From the IMG/VR virus record IMGVR_UViG_3300047121_000653, positions 1 to 22,253 of that record: 22,253 nucleotides of DNA. The stretch is one strand, 5' to 3'. The position numbers and the translations under genes were made by a program. The DNA is from a virus. The notes below the pieces were generated by a model. It had not been told where the DNA came from. It saw nothing but the letters and a program-made list of their open reading frames with translations, and did not search any database. Shown here piece by piece: positions 1 to 8,084 of this stretch. Positions within the stretch are counted from its first letter, which is position 1, and each line of letters starts with the position of its first letter.

Positions 1-291
1 AAAGGATTCCTTTCCTTCCTTGGTCCTTTGGGGCAAGCCGTTGAAGCCGTGGTCGACACAGCCAAGACGCTATCCGCTCCGACAAGCAGGAAAATCCCCA
101 CCGTTGAACAGGTCAAGGCGACTACCGCCACTCAAGTCGGAGGAACGTTCTCCGGCTTTGCTGCTGGCATGATGGGGGGCACTACATCGGCCCTCGATCG
201 TATGGCGGATCAGTCAGCCAAGTCGAACGACTTGCTCTCGCAGATCGCCAAGAACACCGCCCAATCACCATCGCCTACTTATGGGACCTAA
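1..291 (+). CDS. Probable tail tape measure protein, C-terminal end (partial)
   Basis: The frame is open from the first base, so only the last 96 residues of a larger protein are visible; the TTG at 28 is internal, not a start. The tail of the protein has a Gly/Ala-rich hydrophobic stretch (GGTFSGFAAGMMGG) followed by an amphipathic helix ending in LLSQIAKNTAQ. A C-terminal helix of the type LLEQIARNT is common in phage tape measure proteins, which set tail length and end inside the tail. The position just upstream of probable tail-tip genes fits. It stops with TAA at 289-291, seven bases before the next gene. Most of the protein is outside the window, so any minor structural protein with the same kind of end remains possible. 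Confidence 0.6.
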   Translation, partial: KGFLSFLGPLGQAVEAVVDTAKTLSAPTSRKIPTVEQVKATTATQVGGTFSGFAAGMMGGTTSALDRMADQSAKSNDLLSQIAKNTAQSPSPTYGT

Positions 292-298
292 ATAAATC

Positions 299-1120
299 AT
301 GAGTGCATGGACGCATTTGCCGATCTTCATTGATGAAACCGCAGAGTCTCGCGAAACGGACTTCGATCTCATTGGTGGACGTAAAAGCTTCAACCGCATT
401 GCTATCGTCACCGGATACACCCAGGCGGAGGATGCTGCACAAGCGGCCATCGACTTGCCCAGTACTCCATTCCCATTGACCATTGCGGCCAGTGGAGTAC
501 TTCCCGCGATGCAGATGGTCACTGCTAAGGCGAAGCCGCTTGCGCCAAACGCATGGGAAATTGTCTTTGGGTACGAATCTCGTGCGATCGAGCTGTTCAC
601 CTACAGTGGCACGAGCCAGGGCAAGAGCCAGACAATCACCCAGTCGTATGGGACAACGATCTACGGTTCGGGCGCTGCGAATTATGGATCGGCGATCAAC
701 GTCGATCAGAACGGAGTCAAGGGCGTCGAGATCGGGATTCCTGGCCTAGAATTTTCGATCGAAAAGACGATGGCAAAGGGCGTACTAAGTTTTGCGTATG
801 TGTTGACCCTTGTGAATTTGACGTACAAAACCAACAACGCAGCTTTTCGAGATTTCGCCCAGGGTGAACTGCTTTTTACCGGCGCGGAGTTCCGTCAATC
901 TAGCAACGGCGAAACGACAGTTGTTTTCAAATTTTCCGCTTCGCCAAATCGAACTGGGCTGTCGTTTGGTACAATTACCGGCGTTGCCAAGAAGGGGCAC
1001 GAGTACCTATGGATCGACTATGAAGCTTGGGAGTCTGGTGGCTTTGTCATCAGGCGTCCTCGCGGAGTGTACGTCGAGCGAGTGTACGAAGAGGGCAATT
1101 TTGCCTTGCTAGGAATCTAA
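299..1120 (+). CDS. Hypothetical probable tail-tip protein (273 aa)
   Basis: I do not recognise the family. The ATG follows the tape-measure stop after seven bases and lacks a clear Shine-Dalgarno, suggesting translational coupling. The protein is mostly beta-type, with alternating hydrophobic residues and many Gly/Ser/Thr, no signal peptide and no membrane segment. A central Gly/Ser/Tyr-rich stretch (around residues 108-130, with YGTTIYGSGAANYGSAI) is followed by GVEIGIPGLEFSIEKTM. The C-terminal part (GHEYLWIDYEAW) is rich in aromatic residues. Distal tail, baseplate or fibre-hub proteins usually follow the tape measure protein, so a tail-tip role is likely from position only. The next gene starts ten bases after its stop. 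Confidence 0.7.
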   Translation: MSAWTHLPIFIDETAESRETDFDLIGGRKSFNRIAIVTGYTQAEDAAQAAIDLPSTPFPLTIAASGVLPAMQMVTAKAKPLAPNAWEIVFGYESRAIELFTYSGTSQGKSQTITQSYGTTIYGSGAANYGSAINVDQNGVKGVEIGIPGLEFSIEKTMAKGVLSFAYVLTLVNLTYKTNNAAFRDFAQGELLFTGAEFRQSSNGETTVVFKFSASPNRTGLSFGTITGVAKKGHEYLWIDYEAWESGGFVIRRPRGVYVERVYEEGNFALLGI

Positions 1121-1130
1121 CCCCTTAATC

Positions 1131-1859
1131 ATGACATTTCCAGGCGACAAATTCCGACCATCGGCAAGCCGTGAAAGAGAGATCACGAAGCTCATCGAAG
1201 CTGCGCGTGGCAATGCTGCGTCGTTCGGGGTGCCTGGCCTCGATGGCCTCGGGCCTGGACATGTCATCGCCAAGAATGAAACCGGTGCGAATCTGGCAAT
1301 CGGCAAGGCTGCTTTGATCCCCCAGGCTGGAAACCCTCCTGGAGTATCGAGCCAGGAGGCCAGCCCCCGCAAAGATCCGAGTTACCAAAAGGGGTACTAC
1401 ACCCTCAAGGCCTTGACGCCTCTGATCAGTGGGGCCACTCCTCATTTTGAATCAATGGCTGTGACGATCGAGCCAATACCAGAAGGCAAATTCGGTCGGG
1501 TTGCGATCGCTGGACTGGCGGTGGCGGACTACTCGATCGCGAGCGGATTCGTGATGCCGATCGCCGGATCGGTAGTCGGTAGTGCATTCGGCTTGGCAAA
1601 GATCGTCGCCAACACTTCTGGACTCTCCGGGGGTGCTGGCTTTGGAATTTGGGATCTGTCTTGCCGAGCCATGCAAGCCAGTTACACACTCACGACCAAT
1701 TGGGCTGCTGGCTCCGCCACAGCGACAATCGCAGGCTACTCGACGCAGATCCTGGATTCGTTCAACATTGCCACCTGGCAGGTCAACGGGGACAAAGGCT
1801 GGGCGATTTACGACACTGGATTTTGGCAAGTGATCAATCCATGGTGTGTGGGGAGTTAG
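1131..1859 (+). CDS. Hypothetical probable tail protein (242 aa)
   Basis: No family recognised. The start is ATG at 1131, ten bases after the previous stop. The N-terminal 60 residues are charged and probably helical (REREITKLIEAARGN). The rest is Gly/Ala/Ser/Thr-rich and beta-like, with VAIAGLAVADYSIASGF and repeated short hydrophobic strands separated by GS or GG turns, as in phage tail or adsorption proteins. The C-terminus (GWAIYDTGFWQVINPW) is aromatic-rich, a feature often seen in carbohydrate- or receptor-contacting surfaces. There is no signal peptide. Its place between two other unrecognised proteins and ahead of a glycosyltransferase suggests a tail-tip or receptor-binding part, which is inference. 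Confidence 0.68.
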   Translation: MTFPGDKFRPSASREREITKLIEAARGNAASFGVPGLDGLGPGHVIAKNETGANLAIGKAALIPQAGNPPGVSSQEASPRKDPSYQKGYYTLKALTPLISGATPHFESMAVTIEPIPEGKFGRVAIAGLAVADYSIASGFVMPIAGSVVGSAFGLAKIVANTSGLSGGAGFGIWDLSCRAMQASYTLTTNWAAGSATATIAGYSTQILDSFNIATWQVNGDKGWAIYDTGFWQVINPWCVGS

Positions 1860-1862
1860 CCA

Positions 1863-2957
1863 ATGACATCGACGACCATAGAAGGATTGACCTGTGCTTG
1901 GTGCGACGCCAACGGATCGCAAAAGAAGTGCTACCGGTGCCGAGACGCATGCAGACAACCAAAGCTGTCCGACCGTCTCTACAGCATGCAGGTGACTGGG
2001 AACAATGGACTGCTTCCCTTTGCCGTGGTGTACGATGCCAGCTTTGCGACCGTCAACGGATGCTGCTCGAGTATCACCGCTTTCCCGAGAGCTGCTCCGA
2101 ACGATCTGAGTGACATCAACGGTCTGTACCGATGGCGACGCTATCAGCGGAATTTTACATCTGTCCAGAAACACTGGGCGATTTGCACCAATCCCAGCCT
2201 CCCTGGGACTTGCAAGATTATCGGTCCAACCGAGACATGCCGAACCAACAATCAAGAGGCTTTCGGATGCGCACAGGGTTGGCGTCTCCGCGCGGGGATC
2301 ACGACAGCACGACTGTACGTCAGCCGCACTCAGCCTGGCTATGGATGCGACGAACCGGACGAGTGTCGCTATCGCTTGGCACTGGTGATCGATGGACAAA
2401 TCGGTGTGACCTGGGGGACGCAATACACCCAAGGATCACAAACCACGGTTGTATCGTCCTCGCCTTTTTGCGACTTCCCGCTGAGTACCACTTGCGAATC
2501 CGGGAGTAGCGAATTCTGGCCTGTTGGATCACCGCCGCCGTTCAACCCATCCCTGTTGTCCGTCACGCTGCACCCGTTTCGTCTCGTGTTGCGTCGCTCG
2601 GCCGCCACTCTCGAGTTCCCGATGGTCTTCAACACAGCCAACGCTGTGGGCCTGAGCTGCGGCCCGCAGTGTGCAGCCAGCATCTCGGCGATCACTCCTA
2701 CCTTTGCCGATCCTCCTGCGTTTGTTTGCAATGCCTTCGATGAATTGCCGACTGACACTGGAGGTCTTGAAGATGCAGAAAACAGTATTTGCACTCCGAC
2801 CGACTGCGACGATCCGTTTTGCGATCCTCCGAATTTCGTCAATGTCTCAAGTGGTTTTGAACAAACACTGACCGGATCAACAGACTCAGGAGTCGTCACG
2901 CCTGGCTCTCTGCCCCCGACTGCATTCCCGACCGAATGGACTGTGGAGCTTTCCTGA
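1863..2957 (+). CDS. Cysteine-rich hypothetical protein, probable tail module (364 aa)
   Basis: No family recognised. The gene starts three bases after the previous stop. The protein has 21 cysteines in 364 residues (about 6 percent). The N-terminus holds a compact set, CAWC at 11-14, CYRC at 23-26 and C30, that looks like a metal-binding knuckle. Further cysteines are spread along the whole chain, including a CC pair and a closing CTPTDC-DDPFC cluster. This is unusual for a phage structural protein assembled in a reducing cytoplasm. The body is beta-like with many Pro, Thr and Ser. Its TGA overlaps the ATG of the next gene (TGATG at 2955-2959), so the two are translationally coupled. Zinc-binding tail protein or disulfide-stabilised exposed protein are both possible. 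Confidence 0.7.
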   Translation: MTSTTIEGLTCAWCDANGSQKKCYRCRDACRQPKLSDRLYSMQVTGNNGLLPFAVVYDASFATVNGCCSSITAFPRAAPNDLSDINGLYRWRRYQRNFTSVQKHWAICTNPSLPGTCKIIGPTETCRTNNQEAFGCAQGWRLRAGITTARLYVSRTQPGYGCDEPDECRYRLALVIDGQIGVTWGTQYTQGSQTTVVSSSPFCDFPLSTTCESGSSEFWPVGSPPPFNPSLLSVTLHPFRLVLRRSAATLEFPMVFNTANAVGLSCGPQCAASISAITPTFADPPAFVCNAFDELPTDTGGLEDAENSICTPTDCDDPFCDPPNFVNVSSGFEQTLTGSTDSGVVTPGSLPPTAFPTEWTVELS

Positions 2958-4123
2958 TGCAAGACATGTTCGGTCATCCAATCCGAGAAGGTTCATTCAT
3001 CGCACAGACCGTCGATGGCATCAGTGGTGTCACGCACGAGTTTGGCGAAGATCTGTACCTCGAGCCGGAGCAACGGGACATCGGTTGGCCAGCACTCCAC
3101 CTGTACTCGTTTCGGCATGCCAACGACTGGGACCCGGCCAAGGCCAAATCCTGGTTTGCCGAGTGGCTGCACTGGAGTCTTCCTCCGGGGTGCTCTTGTG
3201 CTGTCCACATCCAGGCAACCTTGGAAGCCGTTCCACTGTTCGACGAAATGCTCACGGATCCCGATTCATTTTTCTATTGGGGGGTCGAACTGCACAACGC
3301 TATCAACGAGAGGATCGATGTCGATCACTCGCACCCCCAAGTGCCACTTGCCCGCGCTCGCGAGATCTGGTCGAGGATTGCTGCGGCCGGGCAAGTGGCT
3401 TGGTTTCGCCCTGTGAATGATACCATCAAGGGCGGTCGGCGTCTTGTGATCACCGTCGCAACCGGCAAAGCTCGTGAGTGGCTGCGGTTCACCGAGGGAC
3501 CGATGCGAGCCTACGCCGAGGCCTGCGGTGCGGATTTTGTCGCCTTGAAGAATACCACCCAGGGCTGGTGGGGCCTCGAGAAGTTCCGGGTCCATGCATT
3601 CGCGAAACAGTACGAGGAAACGCTTTACCTAGACGCTGATGTGCTAGTCACCGAATCGGCCGACGAATCGATTTTCCATACACAAGCGAGCGTTTCGATT
3701 CACGACGAGTTTAATTACCTGCCTGCGACATCTTGGGTCGAGGCGTCGGTCAAGTCGGTTTCGAGCTGCATCGACTACCGGCCAGTCTCTAGGCTTTTCA
3801 TTCAATCCCTGAATTCGGGAGTCGTTCATTGCAAGCAGCACGGTGCGGATGTGTGGAAGCCTCCGACGCTGCCGATCCCCACTGGCCATGTCTCCGAGCA
3901 AACCTTGGTCGGGATCAACTTTCATCGAATGCAAGTCGCGAAGCGAATGCTGTCGCCTCAAAAGAACTGTCAGGTCTGGAACCAAGAATTCAACCGGATT
4001 TTGCCCGACGCCCATTTCGTCCATGCTTCCGGCGAGCCAAAGAAAACCGAATTGCTCCGATCGCTCGTCGAGCAGCTCCGCTTGGTAGGAAACCCTGCGC
4101 TCACACTCACCCCAAAGGATTGA
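2957..4123 (+). CDS. Glycosyltransferase, GT-A fold (GT8-like)
   Basis: This is a probable sugar transferase of the nucleotide-diphospho-sugar type. I chose the ATG at 2957, which overlaps the upstream TGA (TGATG), because GGAG sits eight bases before it; an in-frame ATG at 2936 would give seven more residues. From about residue 160 the chain has the GT-A order: strand RLVITVATG, then WWGLEKFRVHAFAKQYEETLYLD with a DxD-type metal/UDP-sugar motif (D226-A-D228), LNSGVVHCKQH, SEQTLVGINF, and a late ILPDAHFVHASGEPK loop like the H-x-x-G-x-x-K end of GT8 enzymes. The first 155 residues are not recognised and may be a separate domain. It sits in the tail module, so it could modify virion proteins or the host surface. 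Confidence 0.75.
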   Translation: MQDMFGHPIREGSFIAQTVDGISGVTHEFGEDLYLEPEQRDIGWPALHLYSFRHANDWDPAKAKSWFAEWLHWSLPPGCSCAVHIQATLEAVPLFDEMLTDPDSFFYWGVELHNAINERIDVDHSHPQVPLARAREIWSRIAAAGQVAWFRPVNDTIKGGRRLVITVATGKAREWLRFTEGPMRAYAEACGADFVALKNTTQGWWGLEKFRVHAFAKQYEETLYLDADVLVTESADESIFHTQASVSIHDEFNYLPATSWVEASVKSVSSCIDYRPVSRLFIQSLNSGVVHCKQHGADVWKPPTLPIPTGHVSEQTLVGINFHRMQVAKRMLSPQKNCQVWNQEFNRILPDAHFVHASGEPKKTELLRSLVEQLRLVGNPALTLTPKD

Positions 4124-4128
4124 CGCCC

Positions 4129-4626
4129 ATGCGTTGCCCACGATTGCTAGGCCTGATGACTCGCGCGAAGATCATGTTCGCATTGTCCCCCAACGTGATC
4201 CGCATCATGCTCCCTGACGACAGCGAGATCGAACTGGTGCTGATCGACTGCTTCACGCCGCCCATGTCGCGAAAGATCGAGCATAAACGCATGGGCACTG
4301 ACGAGAAGCACGACAAGGAGGAACCAAATCCTGCCGGAGTCGCGGCCTACCGTGCAACGGTCGGAATCCTCGAGAAGTGCCCCTTGTGGACTCGAGTGCT
4401 CATCCCCACCCCGCAGCATGACCGAGAGTGGTTTCGCAACCTCCGGCCCAAATCCAAGCAACCAGGCCACCTGTGGATCAGCGAGCACCAGACGCTTTCC
4501 CAAAGGCTGGTCGAGCTCGGAGTGGCAACCAAAGAGCAACCAAAAGACGGAGCGTCGCTATTTGATGGGACTTCGATTCGCACTAGCCAGGAGGACTCAG
4601 GACTATGGTCGTATTCGCCGAACTGA
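4129..4626 (+). CDS. Small protein with staphylococcal-nuclease-like (SNase) fold, probably inactive
   Basis: The ATG at 4129 lies five bases after the glycosyltransferase stop and has AAAGGA about ten bases upstream; the open frame extends further 5' but that part overlaps the previous gene. The 165-residue protein shows the outline of an SNase OB-fold: IRIMLPDDSEIELVLIDCFTPPM resembles the strand pair with the R-L-x-G-x-D-x-P-E motif. A later helix and ILEKCPLWTRVLIP follow, and the end TLSQRLVELGVATK matches the family's slnewLVenGyA element. The usual Asp/Glu/Arg active-site residues are not clearly kept, so catalysis is doubtful. The assignment rests on pattern only; plain hypothetical is the alternative. 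It overlaps the next gene by 22 bases. Confidence 0.6.
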   Translation: MRCPRLLGLMTRAKIMFALSPNVIRIMLPDDSEIELVLIDCFTPPMSRKIEHKRMGTDEKHDKEEPNPAGVAAYRATVGILEKCPLWTRVLIPTPQHDREWFRNLRPKSKQPGHLWISEHQTLSQRLVELGVATKEQPKDGASLFDGTSIRTSQEDSGLWSYSPN

Positions 4627-4832
4627 ATGCTGAGATGCAACATCTCATGCCCCACAATTCCAGTCCACACGGACGATACCGCAGGCAGGCTAGAGGCACA
4701 GCGCCCACATGCCCCTGCTGTGGAGCCAAGTACAAAGCCGCCTCCACTCGAGAGCGGATCACTTGGTACTACCGTCAATGCAACTGTGCCCCCAAGCATG
4801 GTATTCCACGCCAAAGGCCGAGCCGATACTGA
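4605..4832 (+). CDS. Zinc-ribbon protein, Ogr/Delta-like
   Basis: A perfect AGGAGG at 4589-4594, ten bases upstream, decides the ATG at 4605 inside the end of the previous gene. The 75-residue protein has TCPCCGAKYKAASTRE followed by YRQCNC. This resembles the C-x2-C ... Y-x-Q-C-x-N-x2-C zinc ribbon of the small late-transcription activators Ogr of P2 and Delta of P4, where the metal site supports contact with RNA polymerase. Here the second pair is CNC rather than C-x4-C, so the metal site may differ. Being placed next to the terminase, it could be a late-gene regulator or a packaging accessory protein. Its TGA overlaps the terminase ATG (4830-4834). Confidence 0.6.
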   Translation: MVVFAELNAEMQHLMPHNSSPHGRYRRQARGTAPTCPCCGAKYKAASTRERITWYYRQCNCAPKHGIPRQRPSRY

Positions 4833-7093
4833 TGGCAAAGAAGCGACCGCCAGCCGCAGCAGCTCCCGAGGATCCCGAGGACGACGACAACGAGTCTGGC
4901 TCGGAGCGTCCCAAGGACTCTTACGCCAAGCACCGCAAACGCCAGGCCTCCAAAGCCAAAGAGGAATCGACCGAGGCCAGAGACATCGGGCCGATTCCGG
5001 CGATCGTCAATCCTAAGCGACGAGAGTCCTGTCGGCTCAATCTCAAGAAGTACCTTCTGACGTACTTCAAAGAGTCCTTCCCGCTGCCGTTCAGTGAGGA
5101 CCATGAGCGGATCCTCAAGGAAATCGAAGAGCGAGCGATCAACGGAAGCTTGAAGTGCATCGCCATGCCGCGAGGGAGTGGCAAGACAACTGTCCTGTTG
5201 CGAGCCCTGCTCTGGGTGCTGTCCTATGGACATCAGCGATTCGGAGTCCTAGTCGAAGCCGACGAAGGTGCTGCCGAGGAATCGCTCGATGTGATCAAAA
5301 TGGAGTGGGAAACCAATCCACTGCTCCTGGAGGATTTTCCTGAGATCGCTTTTCCGATCCGATGCCTCGAGGGAATCACCCAGCGAGGCAACGCGCAGAC
5401 GACCCAGGGCAAGCGAACGCTGATTGGATGGCGTCGGAAAGAGCTCGTGTTTCCGACGATAGAGGGATCGCAGGCGGCTGGGGCAATTATTCGCTGCACC
5501 GGAATCCTTGGGCGAGTCCGAGGCATGCAGAAGGTACTCGCCGACGGCAAGACAATTCGACCTAGTTTCGTGCTCGTCAACGACCCACAGACCGACACTT
5601 CGGCACTGTCCGACGCGGAATGTGCCAAGCGGGAAAAGGTGATCGGGGGCGCAATCCTAGGCCTTGGTGGGCCTGGGAAACGAATCGCAGGCTTTGCGGC
5701 CGTCACCGTGATCCGAGAGGGCGACGTAGCTGACCGGATGCTAAACCACAAGCTCATGCCCAAATGGCACGGCGATCGATGCCGGCTGGTCTATGAGTGG
5801 CCGACAAACCGGGAATTGTGGACAAAGTACTTCGACATCCGCGCCGAAGAGATCGCCGAAGGAAACGACGAGCATCCCAAGGGCAACAAGTTTTACAAGG
5901 CCAACCGCGAAGCGATGGACGCAGGGTCCCGGGTGGGCTGGGCACATCGCAAGTTTCCTCACGAGATCTCGGCGATCCAGCACGCCGAGAATCTCCGTTT
6001 CGATAATCCGGACACGTTTGACGCCGAGTATCAAAACGAGCCCAAGAAATCGATTGTTGCCGTCGATGGCATCCGCTGCCTGACCTCCGACGAGTTCTGC
6101 TTGCGGATACTCCCGACGCACCGCCGAGGGGAGATTCCCGACTGGGTCGAGCACATTACCTTGGGGGTCGACGTTCAAGGATCCTCGCTCTGGTGGGTCG
6201 TTGCCGGTGTCGGTGCCGACTTCTCCGGGGTAGTTGTCGATTATGGGATCTGGCCCGAGCCTGGGATCGACTATGTCACGCTCGCCGACATCGATCGGAC
6301 CATCATACGAGCCACCGGAATCCGATCCTCTACCGAGTCGCTATTGGTCGCGCTAGGCAAGCTCCGAGACGAGCGACAAGCGGTGATTTATAGTCGCGAC
6401 GACGGGACGCAGTTCCGGCCTGAGATCATGGTCGTGGATGCGGGGTACCAGACGGAAGTCGTCTATCGATTCTCCCAGATACATCAGCACGTGGTTCCAA
6501 GCCATGGCAAGGGAGTCACTGCACGCCAGAGGCCCTGGAACCAGGAGAAGAAGAAAGCCGGGGAGCGGATGGGGTTTGGTTGGCGCATGCCACCGACCCG
6601 AGGCACCCGGGCCCCGCGGTACTGCCTCGTCGACACGAACACTTGGAAGACGGCCATGATGGAACGCTGGACCACCGATGCAGGGGAGCCTGGTGCTTGG
6701 TGGCTCTACCGAGCCGCCCCGCTGCGTCACCGGATGATCGCTGACAACCTTTCTGCAGAATACCCCACGAAGACTCAGGGGCAAGGCAGAGAGCTGTTTG
6801 AGTGGGGATGCAGGCCAGGACGGGACAATCACTTCCTTGACGCGACGATCCTAGCCGCGGTGGGTGCCTCGATCCTGGGGGTGAAAGTTCCCGGTGAGTC
6901 GGATCGAGTGGTACGCCGCCGCAAGATTTCCATGTCCGACCGATCCGGACAGGATCGACCCGAGCAGGATCAATCCCGAGAGCCGTCACCGGTCGAGCAG
7001 CGAGTCGAAGCCGTCGAGAAGATCGCCAAGCGGCCGAACGATGGCAAGCTTACCCTAGCCGAGCTGCGGGCCCTCAGGCGGAAGAGTGGGTGA
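4832..7093 (+). CDS. Terminase large subunit, GpA-type
   Basis: This is the ATP-driven DNA-packaging motor and nuclease that cuts concatemers and fills the capsid. I chose the ATG overlapping the previous stop (TGATG), giving 753 residues; the frame is open upstream without a better start. Residues 1-60 are charged and low-complexity. The ATPase domain shows Walker A (RGSGKTT, 114-120) and a Walker-B-like strand FVLVNDPQTD (D251). The nuclease domain shows the acidic triad context of GpA enzymes: GVDVQ (D447), VVDAG (D536) and NHFLDAT (D670), the last close to the usual N-x-x-L-D end. The C-terminal 80 residues are charged. The gene ends the plus-strand block and its last 39 bases overlap the convergent gene 7055-7459. 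Confidence 0.92.
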   Translation: MAKKRPPAAAAPEDPEDDDNESGSERPKDSYAKHRKRQASKAKEESTEARDIGPIPAIVNPKRRESCRLNLKKYLLTYFKESFPLPFSEDHERILKEIEERAINGSLKCIAMPRGSGKTTVLLRALLWVLSYGHQRFGVLVEADEGAAEESLDVIKMEWETNPLLLEDFPEIAFPIRCLEGITQRGNAQTTQGKRTLIGWRRKELVFPTIEGSQAAGAIIRCTGILGRVRGMQKVLADGKTIRPSFVLVNDPQTDTSALSDAECAKREKVIGGAILGLGGPGKRIAGFAAVTVIREGDVADRMLNHKLMPKWHGDRCRLVYEWPTNRELWTKYFDIRAEEIAEGNDEHPKGNKFYKANREAMDAGSRVGWAHRKFPHEISAIQHAENLRFDNPDTFDAEYQNEPKKSIVAVDGIRCLTSDEFCLRILPTHRRGEIPDWVEHITLGVDVQGSSLWWVVAGVGADFSGVVVDYGIWPEPGIDYVTLADIDRTIIRATGIRSSTESLLVALGKLRDERQAVIYSRDDGTQFRPEIMVVDAGYQTEVVYRFSQIHQHVVPSHGKGVTARQRPWNQEKKKAGERMGFGWRMPPTRGTRAPRYCLVDTNTWKTAMMERWTTDAGEPGAWWLYRAAPLRHRMIADNLSAEYPTKTQGQGRELFEWGCRPGRDNHFLDATILAAVGASILGVKVPGESDRVVRRRKISMSDRSGQDRPEQDQSREPSPVEQRVEAVEKIAKRPNDGKLTLAELRALRRKSG

Positions 7094-7459
7094 TGGATCT
7101 TGTTCCGGTACAGATTCGGTTGGCTCGTCCATCGAGCGACTGATCTCGTGTAGAAGATCCTTGTAGAATTTGCGACGAGCTCGGTAGTAGGCGTCACGAA
7201 TTTCGACGCTTTCGGGCGACTGGTCGGTCATTTCCCATTCCGCGTACTTACTAACCAATGCCATGCCGTTTCCTGGCACAAGCTCAATCACCGCATTGCC
7301 TGTTTCTGGGTCCCACGTTCGCAGGGCAAAAGAAAAGATTCGATTAGTCTCGCGCATCAACTCGAAGAATTCTTTTTGTGACAGGACAGTGGAGAACTCC
7401 AGTCGCTTACTGCCGACGTCCCCGATCATCATCATCATTTTTGGTTCAAACATTTCCAT
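7055..7459 (-). CDS. Hypothetical protein, last gene of the early operon (134 aa)
   Basis: No family recognised. ATG at 7459, with a second in-frame ATG at 7453; a weak AGAG lies upstream. An unusual MMMM run occurs near residue 8. The middle (LSQKEFFELMRETNRIFSFALRTW and YYRARRKFYKDLLHEISRSM) is helical and charged, while the last 25 residues are Pro/Glu/Ser-rich and disordered-looking. That tail is encoded by the stretch shared with the convergent terminase end (7055-7093), so its composition is partly set by the overlap. It overlaps gene 7446-7640 by 14 bases. No terminator is visible where the two converging operons meet. Confidence 0.7.
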   Translation of the reverse strand: MEMFEPKMMMMIGDVGSKRLEFSTVLSQKEFFELMRETNRIFSFALRTWDPETGNAVIELVPGNGMALVSKYAEWEMTDQSPESVEIRDAYYRARRKFYKDLLHEISRSMDEPTESVPEQDPSPTLPPEGPQLG

Positions 7460-7640
7460 GGTTTTTCTCTGTTTGTTTCGGTGTTTTAGATGGATAGTGC
7501 TTTGCGAGGAACTCTTGGAACTCTGGCGATTTGACCAAGTCTTCCATGGCTTGTGCTGCCCTCTTCATCGCACCGGCCCAAAGGGCAAAGGCTTCGGAAA
7601 TCTGCTTCGGATCAATCGTCTTTGGCTTACGCCTACCCAC
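7446..7640 (-). CDS. Hypothetical small helical protein (64 aa)
   Basis: Starts with GTG at 7640, with GGAG six bases upstream, inside the last codons of the upstream gene. The protein is short, basic at both ends (MGRRKPKTIDPKQ and KTPKQTEKN) and helical in the middle (ISEAFALWAGAMKRAAQAMEDLVKSPEFQEFLAKHY), with Ala/Met packing typical of small phage adaptor or DNA-associated proteins. There is no zinc site and no membrane span. Function unknown. Confidence 0.62.
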   Translation of the reverse strand: MGRRKPKTIDPKQISEAFALWAGAMKRAAQAMEDLVKSPEFQEFLAKHYPSKTPKQTEKNHGNV

Positions 7641-7956
7641 GGTTTGCTCCTATTGCCTTGTCGATAAGGTTGTCCAGGTGTTCTTCACTTGGGCAACTCT
7701 TTCCGGGCTTTACTGCGTCCTTAGGGTTTTGCACCACGCACAACGTCGAATCGCTATGGTGCTGTGCTCGCAACCATCGGTATCGCTCCGCGTCAATTTG
7801 GTCAGCGTGACATGCGTACCAATCGGCCACAGTCTTGCAGTCCCAGATGTACGCATCCTGATAGCTTACGTGAGGGCCATAGACCTCCGTTATTGTACGT
7901 CCGCTTTTGTACAGCCGGATTCGAGCTTTCGCGCGTTCTACGTCTTCCAGTGTCAT
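7633..7956 (-). CDS. Hypothetical phage protein with YRWLR motif (107 aa)
   Basis: I start it at the ATG at 7956 (MTLEDVERAKARI), which follows a purine-rich GGGGGGAAAGCA; the open frame runs about 50 bases further upstream without need. The segment DAERYRWLRAQH followed 25-30 residues later by LDNLIDKAIG matches a very common, functionally unassigned phage protein type that has D-A-x-R-Y-R-W-L-R and then L-D-x-x-I-D-x-A-I. The rest (YGPHVSYQDAYIWDCKTVADWYACHADQI) is not recognised. Upstream lies a 128-base gap containing a hairpin and a repeat. Confidence 0.72.
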   Translation of the reverse strand: MTLEDVERAKARIRLYKSGRTITEVYGPHVSYQDAYIWDCKTVADWYACHADQIDAERYRWLRAQHHSDSTLCVVQNPKDAVKPGKSCPSEEHLDNLIDKAIGANRG

Positions 7957-8049
7957 TGCTTTCCCCCCGTTTGCTGCTTGTAGTCTACGGATACCCCAGG
8001 ACCACAACTAGGACCACGGACGGGAAATCCTTTGGTTTTTCTGGCTTGT

Positions 8050-8070
8050 GCGAGTCTTGCTAAGACTCGC
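8050..8070 (-). terminator. Perfect 9-bp hairpin between early genes
   Basis: GCGAGTCTT and AAGACTCGC form a perfect 9-bp stem with a 3-base loop, 15 bases downstream of the stop of gene 8085-8294 on the minus strand. No immediate U-tract follows; a TTTTT stretch appears on the plus side about ten bases away. It could be a weak terminator, an RNA-processing or stability element, or part of the duplicated junction described separately. Confidence 0.35.
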
Positions 8071-8084
8071 TAACGTTGGGTTTG
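8056..8084. repeat. 29-bp imperfect direct repeat, copy 1
   Basis: This stretch matches 8294-8322 at 26 of 29 positions in the same orientation. In copy 2 the repeat spans the end of gene 8298-8582 and the GTG of gene 8085-8294. In copy 1 the same reading frame would end PNVSES-stop, against PNDSAS-stop in copy 2, but there is no gene behind it. It looks like the leftover of a duplicated or deleted gene junction. Confidence 0.6.

Noticed and set aside
1452-2432. Long minus-strand open frame of 326 codons
   Set aside because: It lies antisense to two coupled plus-strand genes, is Arg/Ser/Cys-rich without domain pattern and has no ribosome site.
3829-4128. Upstream extension of the SNase-like gene
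   Set aside because: It overlaps the glycosyltransferase C-terminus by 295 bases; ATG 4129 has a ribosome site and normal spacing.
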